64,000 bases of DNA from Chloroflexota bacterium (lineage in GTDB: Bacteria; Chloroflexota; Anaerolineae; UBA1429): positions 1-64,000 of the forward strand of contig JAAYAW010000066.1 in the NCBI GenBank assembly GCA_012719135.1. The letters are read 5' to 3'. Positions within the stretch are counted from its first letter, which is position 1. Each line of letters begins with the position of its first letter. Below the pieces are notes generated by a model that was not told where the DNA came from, did not search any database, and saw only the letters and a list, made by a program, of their open reading frames with translations. Of the stretch, positions 54,707 to 62,426 are shown one piece after another. The position numbers were made by a program, and so were the translations under genes.

Positions 54707-55846
54707 ATGGGCTTTCCCGCAGGCAAGCGAGCCGTATCGGTCCTCGCCGGGATCTGCCTGGGCTGGATCGGTCTCCTCTCCCTTGCCGGCTGTGCCGAGG
54801 AGCAGCCGCCCCCCCTCGTCGAACCTACGGCGAGGCCGACAGCCAGACCCACCTTTACGCTTCGCCCGGAGCCCAGCGCCACAGCTGTGCGCCCTTCGCC
54901 TACGGCGACGGCCACCATCACGCCAACGCCAGCGCCCACGCGGGCGGATGATGTCAGCCCGCTAACGGGGATGCGGGTCGATCCCGCGCTTTTACACCGT
55001 CGCGTGCTGGCCTTTCGCATCGGTAACGATCCGGTGATTCGCCCTCAAGAGGGCCTGGGCGCTGCCGATTTCGTCTACGAGGAGATCATGGACGGGTGGA
55101 CCGTCACGCGGTTCACGGCTCTATTCTTGGAGAGCGAAGCCGAACGCGTTCGCCCGCTGCGCAGCGCGCGCCTGGCGAACCTGACCATGATTCCACAGTA
55201 CGACGCTGCGCTGGTTCACACGGGAGCCAGCGATCCGATCCGGTTCCTGCTCTCCCAGTCCGACATCGTGGACCTCGACCAGTACTTTCATGGCGCCCCA
55301 TACGGCATGCTGACCGGGTATGATTGGCGCGGACGCATGTACAGCTCAACCGGTGCTGTGCGCCAGTACCTCGAAGAACGAGGATGGGAGAGCGAGGACC
55401 TGATTGAAGGCTATGTCTTTGACGTTGAGGCTCCCTCGGGTGAACCGGCGACCTCGGTCTCGATCCCTTACCCGGCCGGTGATGTAGAGTGGGTTTATGA
55501 TGCAGGCACCGGCCAGTATCTGCGCGAGGTGGACGGCGTTGCGCATACCGACGCCCTCACCGGTGATCAGATCGGCGCGGCGAACGTGATCTTGTTCTAT
55601 ACTGTGCATGGCGAGACCGACATAGTAGAAGATACCAACGGGGCCACAGCGATCGATATCGTCATGACGGGCTCTGGGCGAGCGGTCGTGGTTCGCGATG
55701 GGATCCAGATCGAGGGGGAGTGGCGCCGGACCGCGCCAGACCAGGTAATCCTGTACTGGGATAGCGCTGGCGAGGTCATCCCTCTCAAACCGGGCAAAAC
55801 GTGGATCGAGCTGATGCCGCCAGGGCATGACGTCTCGCTTCGCTGA
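54707..55846 (+). CDS. DUF3048 family lipoprotein (YerB-like)
   Basis: 379 residues. The signal peptide ends LSLAGC (C29). A Pro/Thr-rich spacer (about 34-80) follows. The DUF3048 domain has SPLTGMRVDPALLHRRVLAFRIGN, then RPQEGLGAADFVYEEIMDGWTVTRFTALFL, RPLRSARLANL and a C-terminal lobe ending in TWIELMP. The family (YerB, B. subtilis) is cell-surface and of unknown function. The ATG at 54707 begins the signal peptide. Confidence 0.85.
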   Translation: MGFPAGKRAVSVLAGICLGWIGLLSLAGCAEEQPPPLVEPTARPTARPTFTLRPEPSATAVRPSPTATATITPTPAPTRADDVSPLTGMRVDPALLHRRVLAFRIGNDPVIRPQEGLGAADFVYEEIMDGWTVTRFTALFLESEAERVRPLRSARLANLTMIPQYDAALVHTGASDPIRFLLSQSDIVDLDQYFHGAPYGMLTGYDWRGRMYSSTGAVRQYLEERGWESEDLIEGYVFDVEAPSGEPATSVSIPYPAGDVEWVYDAGTGQYLREVDGVAHTDALTGDQIGAANVILFYTVHGETDIVEDTNGATAIDIVMTGSGRAVVVRDGIQIEGEWRRTAPDQVILYWDSAGEVIPLKPGKTWIELMPPGHDVSLR

Positions 55847-55870
55847 CGCCCGGTTGCGAGGCCTGACGAT

Positions 55871-55898
55871 TTGACGTCTACCTAACCGCTGCTAGAAT
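55871..55898 (+). promoter_or_regulatory. Promoter of the tatA pair
   Basis: TTGACG, a 16-nt spacer and TAGAAT, 34 bases before the first tatA ATG. Confidence 0.7.
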
Positions 55899-55931
55899 TG
55901 TGTTGGCACGTATACCAAGGAGAAAGCAGAC

Positions 55932-56231
55932 ATGCCACAACTCGGTGTCCCTGAACTGGTTCTGATTCTGGTGATTGTTGTCGCGGTGTTCGGTGCCGGC
56001 AAGCTGGCGAATATCGGCGGCGCTCTGGGCAAGGGTATTAAGGACTTTCGCAAGAGCGTCCGAGATGAGGATGAGCCCACCACACCTCGGACTGAGAATG
56101 CACCCGTTGCCCCTCAGGCGATGAGCGCTCCCCAGGCCACTGCTACTCAGCAGGTGGTCGCGCCTCAGTCGGATACGGCCCAGGCTCCGGCGAGCCCGGA
56201 GTCGGCACAGGGCGATTCGTCCGCCCAGTAG
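55932..56231 (+). CDS. tatA: Twin-arginine translocase subunit TatA/E, first copy
   Basis: 99 residues. An N-terminal helix with PELVLILVIVVAVFGAGKL is followed by the amphipathic helix of TatA ([14 protein letters not shown]). The remaining 50 residues form a low-complexity tail rich in Ala, Pro, Gln and Thr. TatA forms the pore for folded, Tat-signal proteins. No tatC is in the window. SD is an AGGAGAA. Confidence 0.92.
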   Translation: MPQLGVPELVLILVIVVAVFGAGKLANIGGALGKGIKDFRKSVRDEDEPTTPRTENAPVAPQAMSAPQATATQQVVAPQSDTAQAPASPESAQGDSSAQ

Positions 56232-56284
56232 TACGCTCATCCAGGTTCCAGCCTGGGTGAGGATCGTTAGCACAAGGAGGCGTG

Positions 56285-56482
56285 ATGGGGCATCTAGGAA
56301 CGCCTGAACTGATCATTATCCTGGTTATTGTGGTCGTCATCTTTGGCGCCGGTAAGCTTCCGGAACTCGGCGGGGCGCTGGGCAAGGGCATCAAAGAGTT
56401 TCGCAGCGCATCCAAGGACATTGAGGGCGCCACGAAGGACGTACAGGAAGTGGCCGATATGGCCAAGATCGACAAGGTCTGA
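56285..56482 (+). CDS. tatA: Twin-arginine translocase subunit TatA/E, second copy
   Basis: 65 residues. It is more compact than the neighbour: one membrane helix ([19 protein letters not shown]), then [16 protein letters not shown] and a short acidic/Lys tail. SD AAGGAGG; a GTG three bases earlier is also possible. 53 bases after the first copy, without a terminator between them. Confidence 0.9.
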   Translation: MGHLGTPELIIILVIVVVIFGAGKLPELGGALGKGIKEFRSASKDIEGATKDVQEVADMAKIDKV

Positions 56483-56519
56483 TCGCACAGGATTCTGTTG
56501 CGTTCGCCTCTGCCCGTGG

Positions 56520-56562
56520 GAGACCGGCCCGCCTCACCATGAGGTTGTGTGCCGGTCTCTTG
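56520..56562 (+). terminator. Terminator after the tatA pair
   Basis: A 9-bp outer stem (GAGACCGGC/GCCGGTCTC) encloses a 5-bp inner hairpin, and a short T-rich tail follows. Confidence 0.6.
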
Positions 56563-56608
56563 TGCGCTAGAGTACACGGTACAACGGTACCGAAAGGAGG
56601 GGAGCGGG

Positions 56609-57436
56609 ATGTTCACCCTTTCCGGGTTCGCGGATGAGATCTCGGCCGATCTCGACGAACAACTGGATGTGCTGCAAAGTCTCGGTATCGGCCACCTCGA
56701 ACTGCGCGGCGTCTGGGGGACCGGCGTGTTGGATCTCACCGATGAACAGGTCAAGAGGGTCAAACGCACGCTGGATGATCGCGGCGTTCGCGTCTCGGCT
56801 ATCGGCTCCCCCATCGGGAAGATCGGCGTGACGGACCCCTTCGAGCCCCACCTCGTCGCCTTCCGGCGCGCCGTGATGCTCGCCGAGTACTTTGAGACGC
56901 CCTATATCCGCATGTTCTCCTTCTTCGTGCCAGAGGGCCAGGCGGATGCGCACCGCGATGGGGTGATGCGCCGTTTGGACGCGCTGCTGGAGGCCTCCAT
57001 GAGCCATCCGGTGGTGCTCCTGCACGAGAATGAGCGCCACATCTATGGCGACATCCCGAGCCGGTGTGCGGATATCATGCGCACCTTTGATTCGCCACGG
57101 CTTCGATTCACCTTTGACCCTGCCAACTTTGTGATGTGCGGCGTGCACCCCTACAGTGAAGGCTACGAGCTCCTCAAAGACTATATCGTGTATCTGCATA
57201 TCAAGGATGCCTTGATGTCACCCGGCCAGGTCGTTCCGGCGGGCCAGGGCGATGGGGAACTGGAGCCGCTGATGCGCAGCCTCGTAGAGGCGGGCTATGA
57301 TGGCTTTGCCTCTTTGGAGCCGCATCTCAGCGTGGCGGGAGAGTTTAGCGGCTTTTCGGGCCCCGAGAACTTTGAGGTTGCTACCAGAGCCCTGCGTTCG
57401 CTGATGACCCAAATCGGCGCCCAGGAACGCAGCTAG
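56609..57436 (+). CDS. Sugar phosphate isomerase/epimerase (AP endonuclease 2-like TIM barrel)
   Basis: 275 residues. The xylose isomerase-like TIM barrel opens SGFADEISADLDEQLDVLQSLGI and has metal-site residues in LLHENERH, FTFDPANFVMCG, LHIKDA and the final SLEPHL. The family isomerises or epimerises sugars or sugar phosphates. It is followed 16 bases later by galU. SD AAAGGAGGGG. The sugar is unknown. Confidence 0.85.
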   Translation: MFTLSGFADEISADLDEQLDVLQSLGIGHLELRGVWGTGVLDLTDEQVKRVKRTLDDRGVRVSAIGSPIGKIGVTDPFEPHLVAFRRAVMLAEYFETPYIRMFSFFVPEGQADAHRDGVMRRLDALLEASMSHPVVLLHENERHIYGDIPSRCADIMRTFDSPRLRFTFDPANFVMCGVHPYSEGYELLKDYIVYLHIKDALMSPGQVVPAGQGDGELEPLMRSLVEAGYDGFASLEPHLSVAGEFSGFSGPENFEVATRALRSLMTQIGAQERS

Positions 57437-57452
57437 AAGGAAGGGAACACCC

Positions 57453-58355
57453 ATGCCAGTGCAAGCCATCCTCAAGGCCGTGATTCCCGTTGCCGGGATG
57501 GGCACGCGCCTGCTCCCTGCCACAAAGTCCCAACCCAAGGAGATGCTTCCGGTAGGCAGGAGACCGGTGGTGCAGTATGTGGTTGAAGAGATGGAGCAGG
57601 CCGGGCTGAACCAGATCCTCTTTGTCACCGGTCGGAAAAAGAGCGCGATCGAGGATCACTTTGACGCCGATCCGGAGTTGGTGCGCCTGCTGTCAGCGGC
57701 GGATAGCTACACGTTGCTGGAGGAGTTGGACTATACCGAGACGGACGCGACCTTCTTTTACACTCGGCAGAGCACTCCGCTGGGTCTCGCCGATGCCGTC
57801 CGCCATGCCAAGCGTTTTGTCGGTGACGAGCCTTTTGTGGTGGCTCTGGGCGATTCGATCATCCGGAATGGCCGCGAGGGGAGCCTCTGTCGCTCGTTGA
57901 TGGAGGCCCACATCGCCAGTGGTGCGGCCTGCACCGTAGCTCTGGAGCAGGTGGCGCCTGAAGATACCTATCGATATGGCATCGTCGCTCCCCAATCCGG
58001 TGCAGACCTTGCGGGGGCCTTTGAGATCGACGATCTCGTGGAAAAGCCGGCCCCAGGCTCCGCGCCATCCAACCTCGCCATCGCGGCCCGCTATGTGTTT
58101 GGTCCGGCGATCTTTGACGCCATCGATCGCACCGTGCCTGACCGCAAGGGGGAGATGCAGCTGACCGATTCCATTCGCCTGCTCAAGCAGATGGGAGAAA
58201 AGGTCTGCGGCCTGTGCCTGAGCGAGGGGGAGCGGCGCTACGATATCGGCAACTTTGAGAGCTACTTTACCGCCTTCATGGACTTTGCGCTGGCCGACGA
58301 AAAGTATGGCTACATGGTCCGGCAGTACCTCAAACGCAAAGCACGCGAGCTCTGA
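57453..58355 (+). CDS. galU: UTP-glucose-1-phosphate uridylyltransferase
   Basis: 300 residues. The nucleotidyltransferase begins AVIPVAGMGTRLLPATKSQPKEMLPV, then VEEMEQAGLNQILFVTGRKKSAIEDHFD and the active GEMQLTDSI. It makes UDP-glucose from UTP and glucose-1-phosphate. It ends three bases before the GHMP kinase gene, suggesting that the kinase makes the sugar-1-phosphate it uses, or a related one. Confidence 0.92.
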   Translation: MPVQAILKAVIPVAGMGTRLLPATKSQPKEMLPVGRRPVVQYVVEEMEQAGLNQILFVTGRKKSAIEDHFDADPELVRLLSAADSYTLLEELDYTETDATFFYTRQSTPLGLADAVRHAKRFVGDEPFVVALGDSIIRNGREGSLCRSLMEAHIASGAACTVALEQVAPEDTYRYGIVAPQSGADLAGAFEIDDLVEKPAPGSAPSNLAIAARYVFGPAIFDAIDRTVPDRKGEMQLTDSIRLLKQMGEKVCGLCLSEGERRYDIGNFESYFTAFMDFALADEKYGYMVRQYLKRKAREL

Positions 58356-58358
58356 GGC

Positions 58359-59357
58359 ATGGATACCGTACGATGCTCGGCGCCCGGGCGTTGCGGGATC
58401 ATCGGCAACCCCACCGACATGTACGGGGGTGCCGTCATCTCATGCACCGTGCCTTTTCGTGCCCGGGTGAGTGTGTCCCCCTGCGAGCGGCTCATCCTCG
58501 AGACGGGCGGGCAATCCCTAGAGATCCTCAGCGACGATGATCTCCGCCTGCAAGGCGACTACTTTGATGTCGCGCGGGCCGTCCTGGACTATATGCGCGA
58601 TGACGCCCTCACCTGCCGGATCAGCTATAGCTCTGAGATCCCCATCGGATCCGGCGTGTCGAGCTCCACGGCGCTCACCGTAGCGATCCTCTACGGCTTG
58701 CTGCGCTTTCGCCACATCGAGTACTCCCCGTATCGCGTCGCGGAGCTGGCGCGCTACACTGAGCTGAACCACCTGCGCATCATCTGCGGCTACCAGGACG
58801 CCTACATGTGCACCTTTGGTGGGCTGAACTATATGGACTTCCGGGGCAAGGCTTTCTACCGGGAGGCGGCGGAGGAGCTGTATGCCACGATAGAGCCGCT
58901 GGCCCCCTTTGTCCCGCGGGTACCTCTGCTGGTCGCTCACACGGGCGTGGTGCATTCGTCGGATTCGGTTCATCGCCCCCTGCGGGAGCGCTGGCTAGAA
59001 GGGGATCGCGAGGTGCGGCAGGGCTACGAGGAGATCACCCGCCTCGCTCAGGAGGGGAAGAGGGCCCTGCTTCTGGCTGATTGGGATCGCCTTGGCCGTC
59101 TGATGAACGAGAACCACGCCATCCAGCGCGATCTCGGTGGCTCGGGCGATGAGAATGAACGGCTCATACAGCTGGCCCTGGGCCACGGCGCTCTGGGGGC
59201 CAAGCTGGCGGGCGCCGGTGGTGGTGGCACCATCATCGCCCTGCACCCCGAGCCGCAGGCACTGGCGGAGGCCCTCTTGGAGGATGGCGTTGAGCTGGTC
59301 TTTGAGCCGCGACCGGTGCGCGGAGCCAGCCTCGATGAGGATCCCTGGGATCGGTGA
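58359..59357 (+). CDS. GHMP family sugar kinase
   Basis: 332 residues. The ATP loop PIGSGVSSSTA (residues 95-105) and the C-terminal GAKLAGAGGGGTIIAL are GHMP motifs; APGRCGIIGNPTDMYGG is the substrate-side motif. The overall pattern suggests a sugar-1-kinase such as glucuronokinase or an L-fucose/D-glycero-heptose-like kinase. The tight pairing with galU favours a kinase that makes a 1-phosphate. Specific substrate not known. Confidence 0.85.
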   Translation: MDTVRCSAPGRCGIIGNPTDMYGGAVISCTVPFRARVSVSPCERLILETGGQSLEILSDDDLRLQGDYFDVARAVLDYMRDDALTCRISYSSEIPIGSGVSSSTALTVAILYGLLRFRHIEYSPYRVAELARYTELNHLRIICGYQDAYMCTFGGLNYMDFRGKAFYREAAEELYATIEPLAPFVPRVPLLVAHTGVVHSSDSVHRPLRERWLEGDREVRQGYEEITRLAQEGKRALLLADWDRLGRLMNENHAIQRDLGGSGDENERLIQLALGHGALGAKLAGAGGGGTIIALHPEPQALAEALLEDGVELVFEPRPVRGASLDEDPWDR

Positions 59358-59373
59358 GCCGGCTGCACATATG

Positions 59374-59399
59374 AAAAGCCCACCCCCGTGGGATGGGCT
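59374..59399 (-). terminator. Terminator downstream of tRNA-Val
   Basis: AGCCCA/TGGGCT stem on the minus strand followed by TTTTC, just past the tRNA 3' end. It may also stop the + strand operon. Confidence 0.65.
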
Positions 59400-59405
59400 C
59401 ATGGC

Positions 59406-59482
59406 TGGTGGGCAGGATAGGACTCGAACCTACGACCTCCACGATGTCAACGTGGCGCTCTAACCAACTGGGCTACCTGCCC
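59406..59482 (-). tRNA. tRNA-Val (anticodon GAC), CCA encoded
   Basis: The minus strand folds as a cloverleaf: acceptor GGGCAGG/CCTGCCC, D arm with AGTTGGTTAGAGC, anticodon stem CCACG/CGTGG with loop TTGACAT (anticodon GAC, Val), T arm with GGTTCGAGTCC, discriminator A and an encoded CCA. Confidence 0.97.
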
Positions 59483-59599
59483 GGACACCCCTATTATAGC
59501 GGCATGTACGTCTTCTGCAAGTAGAGGCCTTTGCGGGTGGACGGGCCCCATCACCGTCTCGACCGCCGTGGCGCTTGATCACGGGCCGGGCGCGGCTCT

Positions 59600-59628
59600 T
59601 TGATCGATAGGCCTCAGGCTGGTATAAT
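59600..59628 (+). promoter_or_regulatory. Promoter of the MoaD-AOR-ferredoxin(-HdrA) operon
   Basis: TTGATC, a 17-nt spacer and a perfect TATAAT, about 40 bases before the MoaD-like gene. Confidence 0.75.
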
Positions 59629-59666
59629 GAGTCTGATACAGAGCGCTGGGCTGGGAGTCGCGTGCG

Positions 59667-59945
59667 ATGAAGCTCAAAGTTGAGTTCCTTGGGCTGGCGA
59701 GGGAGCTGGCCGGCGATGCCGAAGCGGTTGTGACGGTTGACGACCGCGCCACCTGGCATGACCTTATCTCTGCCTTGGCTGATGCCTACCCCTCCTTCGT
59801 TGGCCCGATAGTTCTCCCCGATCGATCCAATCTGACGGCGGCCTACATGCTGAACGTCGGAGGCCGCGCCATTGTGCGTGACTTGGATGTGCCTGTGCAG
59901 CCGGGGCAGCGCCTGTTGCTCATGTTCGCAGAAGCAGGAGGCTAG
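59667..59945 (+). CDS. MoaD/ThiS-family sulfur carrier
   Basis: 92 residues. The beta-grasp fold starts MKLKVEFLGLARELAG and ends in the GG needed for adenylation and thiocarboxylation. MoaD-type proteins carry sulfur for molybdopterin. Placed four bases before an AOR-family gene, it is likely to supply the tungsto- or molybdopterin cofactor of that enzyme or to regulate it. Confidence 0.88.
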   Translation: MKLKVEFLGLARELAGDAEAVVTVDDRATWHDLISALADAYPSFVGPIVLPDRSNLTAAYMLNVGGRAIVRDLDVPVQPGQRLLLMFAEAGG

Positions 59946-59949
59946 GGAT

Positions 59950-61815
59950 ATGTACGCCTATACCGGCAAGATTCTGCACGTGGATCTCACCAATCAGACC
60001 ACCCGTGTTCAGGAACTGGAGCCGGAGTTTCTGAAACGCTACCTGGGCGGCGTGGGCCTGGCGACACGGCTGCTGTATGACAACACTCCGGCTGGCTGTG
60101 ATCCATTGGGCCCTGATAACGCCCTCTGTTTCGCCTGCTCCTCGTTTGCGGGTACGACGATCCCCGTCGGCACTAAGCATGGCGTGGCCTCCAAGAGTCC
60201 CCTTACGGGCTTTGTTGGTGACTCGCTCTCCGGGAGCCACTTTTCGGAAATGCTCCGGCGCGCCGGCTGGGATGGCATGGTCCTCAAAGGGCAAGCCCCC
60301 CGCTGGCTATACCTCGTCATCGATGACGATCTGGTGCGCTTTGTGGATGCTCAGCCCTACATGGGGAAGGGCGCGGTAGAGGTACAGTCGATCCTGCGCG
60401 AAGAGCTGGGCGATGACAACTACCGGGTCAGCGCGATTGGGCCGGCGGGCGAGCATCTCGTGCGCTTTGCCAGCATCGACAACGACGGGCGGCAGGTCGG
60501 CCGCACCGGCAATGGCGCGGTGATGGGCTCCAAGCGGCTCAAGGCCATCGCGATTCGCGGGTCCCGGCCGGTCACGGTGGCCGATCCCAAAGGCCTCATG
60601 GCGGCGAGTCTCAAGCTGATCAAGACGTCGCAGGGGCCCGGAACGGTCAAGTATCGGACTCTCGGCACGCCTTCCAACGTGCTCAACATGAACGCGATCG
60701 GTGTGTTGCCCACAAGGAATTTCTCTGAGACGACTTTTGAGCACGCCGAGACGATCAGTGGCGAGTACCTGCGCGATCACTACCGCGTAAAATCCGTGAG
60801 TTGCTCCAGTTGTTCAATCGCCTGCGAGCAGTGGGGCGTTGTTCGGGATGGCAAGTACAAGGGCGCCAAGATCGGCCTGGATTACGAGCCGCTCTTTGCG
60901 CTGGGATCCAACTGCGGCATCGGGACGCTGCCCCCCATCATCAAGCTGGTGGAGATGTCCGACGAGTTGGGGATGGATGCCATGAGCGCCGGCGTGGTGA
61001 TCAGCTGGGCGATGGAGTGCTACGAGAGGGGTCTCCTGACTCAGGAAGACTGCGATGGCCTGGAACTGGCGTTTGGCAACGAGGACGCCGCGATCGAGGT
61101 GTTGCGCAAGATAGCCTACCGCGAGGGCATCGGTGATCTCCTCGCCGAGGGGACCATGCGTGCCTCGGAGAGGCTTGCCAAGGGCAGCGAGCACTTTGCT
61201 ATGCACGTCAAGGGTTTGGAAATGCCAGGCTATGACGTACGCAGCCTAAAGACCTTTGCCGCGGGCCTGGCCGTCGGGACCCGGGGCGCCTGCCACAACC
61301 GCTCTCTGGCTTATGAGCTGGACATCAAGGGCGTGTTTGACCGGTTCACGGCCGACGACGGCCGGGGCAAAGCAATGGTGGATAACGAGAACTTTGCCTG
61401 CATCCTCGATTGCCTGGTGCTGTGCAAGTTCCTGCGCAACTGCTTTGATGACTTTGGACCCGATGTCGCCGCCATCTATACGATGACGACGGGCATTTTT
61501 CTGACGGCCGACGAGTTGATGGCCGTCGGGGAACGTGTCTGTAATCTCAAGAAGGCCTTTAACATCCGCGAGGGCTGGACGCGCGCCGACGATACACTCC
61601 CTCCCCGGGTTCTGGAGGATCCCATCCCGACCGGCCCTAGCAAGGGCAGCTACGTTACGCGCGAGGAGCTCGACTTGCTGATCGCGAACTACTATCAGGC
61701 CCGCGGCTGGACGGCCGACGGGCTCATCCCTCGGGAAAAGCTCGTTGAGCTGGGCCTTGAGGACATCGCGGACGAGGTCGGTGTCGATACGGTGCCGGCC
61801 GGGCAGGCCATCTAG
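59950..61815 (+). CDS. Aldehyde:ferredoxin oxidoreductase family protein (tungsten enzyme)
   Basis: 621 residues. The N-terminal AOR domain starts YAYTGKILHVDL with YLGGVGLATRLLYDNTP and GTKHGVASKSPLTG. The 4Fe-4S cluster cysteines are C285, C288 and C292 (CSSCSIAC) and one of C484/C488/C492. The tungstopterin-binding segments follow. Family members oxidise aldehydes with ferredoxin, and BamB of benzoyl-CoA reductase class II also belongs here. The ATG at 59950 is preceded by GGAGG. No aldehyde is implied by context, since the next genes are a polyferredoxin and HdrA. Confidence 0.9.
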   Translation: MYAYTGKILHVDLTNQTTRVQELEPEFLKRYLGGVGLATRLLYDNTPAGCDPLGPDNALCFACSSFAGTTIPVGTKHGVASKSPLTGFVGDSLSGSHFSEMLRRAGWDGMVLKGQAPRWLYLVIDDDLVRFVDAQPYMGKGAVEVQSILREELGDDNYRVSAIGPAGEHLVRFASIDNDGRQVGRTGNGAVMGSKRLKAIAIRGSRPVTVADPKGLMAASLKLIKTSQGPGTVKYRTLGTPSNVLNMNAIGVLPTRNFSETTFEHAETISGEYLRDHYRVKSVSCSSCSIACEQWGVVRDGKYKGAKIGLDYEPLFALGSNCGIGTLPPIIKLVEMSDELGMDAMSAGVVISWAMECYERGLLTQEDCDGLELAFGNEDAAIEVLRKIAYREGIGDLLAEGTMRASERLAKGSEHFAMHVKGLEMPGYDVRSLKTFAAGLAVGTRGACHNRSLAYELDIKGVFDRFTADDGRGKAMVDNENFACILDCLVLCKFLRNCFDDFGPDVAAIYTMTTGIFLTADELMAVGERVCNLKKAFNIREGWTRADDTLPPRVLEDPIPTGPSKGSYVTREELDLLIANYYQARGWTADGLIPREKLVELGLEDIADEVGVDTVPAGQAI

Positions 61816-61824
61816 GAGGGCCAG

Positions 61825-62319
61825 ATGACACAACCAGCGTACCAGCACGTCATCTGCGATCCGGATCTGTGTACCGGTTGCCGCCTGTGTGAGTATGTCT
61901 GTTCCGCCAACAAGCATGGCGTGTTTGATCCCAACCTGGCTCGTATCCGCGTCGTTCGCATCGAGCCGGTTACGATGACGGCGATCAGTTGCCGGATGTG
62001 CGCTGATGCGCCCTGCGTGATCGCATGTCCGCGCGATGCGCTCTCGCGTGCCCCAGAGACGGGCGTCATCCTGGTGGATGATACCAAGTGCGATGGCTGT
62101 GGCTGGTGCGTGGAAGCCTGCGACTTTGGCGCGATCGTGCTGAACCCTGCATCCAAGACGGCCGAGATCTGCGATCTCTGCGCCGATCAAGAGGATGGAC
62201 CGCAGTGCGTAATCTACTGCCCCAAAGAGGCCCTTTCGCTCTCGACGCCCGAGGTCCTTCGCCAAAAGGCCCGACGGGACGTGGTCAAACGCCTCTTTGA
62301 GGAACTGCTTACCCCGTAA
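61825..62319 (+). CDS. 4Fe-4S polyferredoxin subunit (four clusters)
   Basis: 164 residues with four CxxCxxCxxxC-type sets: C16/19/22/26, the CRMCADAPCVIAC set near 57-70, CDGCGWCVEAC near 90-100, and CDLCADQEDGPQCVIYC near 115. It resembles the electron-transfer subunits of the DmsB/CooF/HycB type. It lies nine bases after the AOR gene, so it probably carries electrons between the AOR subunit and the HdrA protein. Confidence 0.9.
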   Translation: MTQPAYQHVICDPDLCTGCRLCEYVCSANKHGVFDPNLARIRVVRIEPVTMTAISCRMCADAPCVIACPRDALSRAPETGVILVDDTKCDGCGWCVEACDFGAIVLNPASKTAEICDLCADQEDGPQCVIYCPKEALSLSTPEVLRQKARRDVVKRLFEELLTP

Positions 62320-62426
62320 CAAGCGATCTCTACACCGCCGTGATCCGGGCTCGGCTGCTCTTTGCTGGCCAGATCGCGGACATCATCGTGTCTCATAGAT
62401 AGCTACGCCACATCAGGAGTGGGGGG

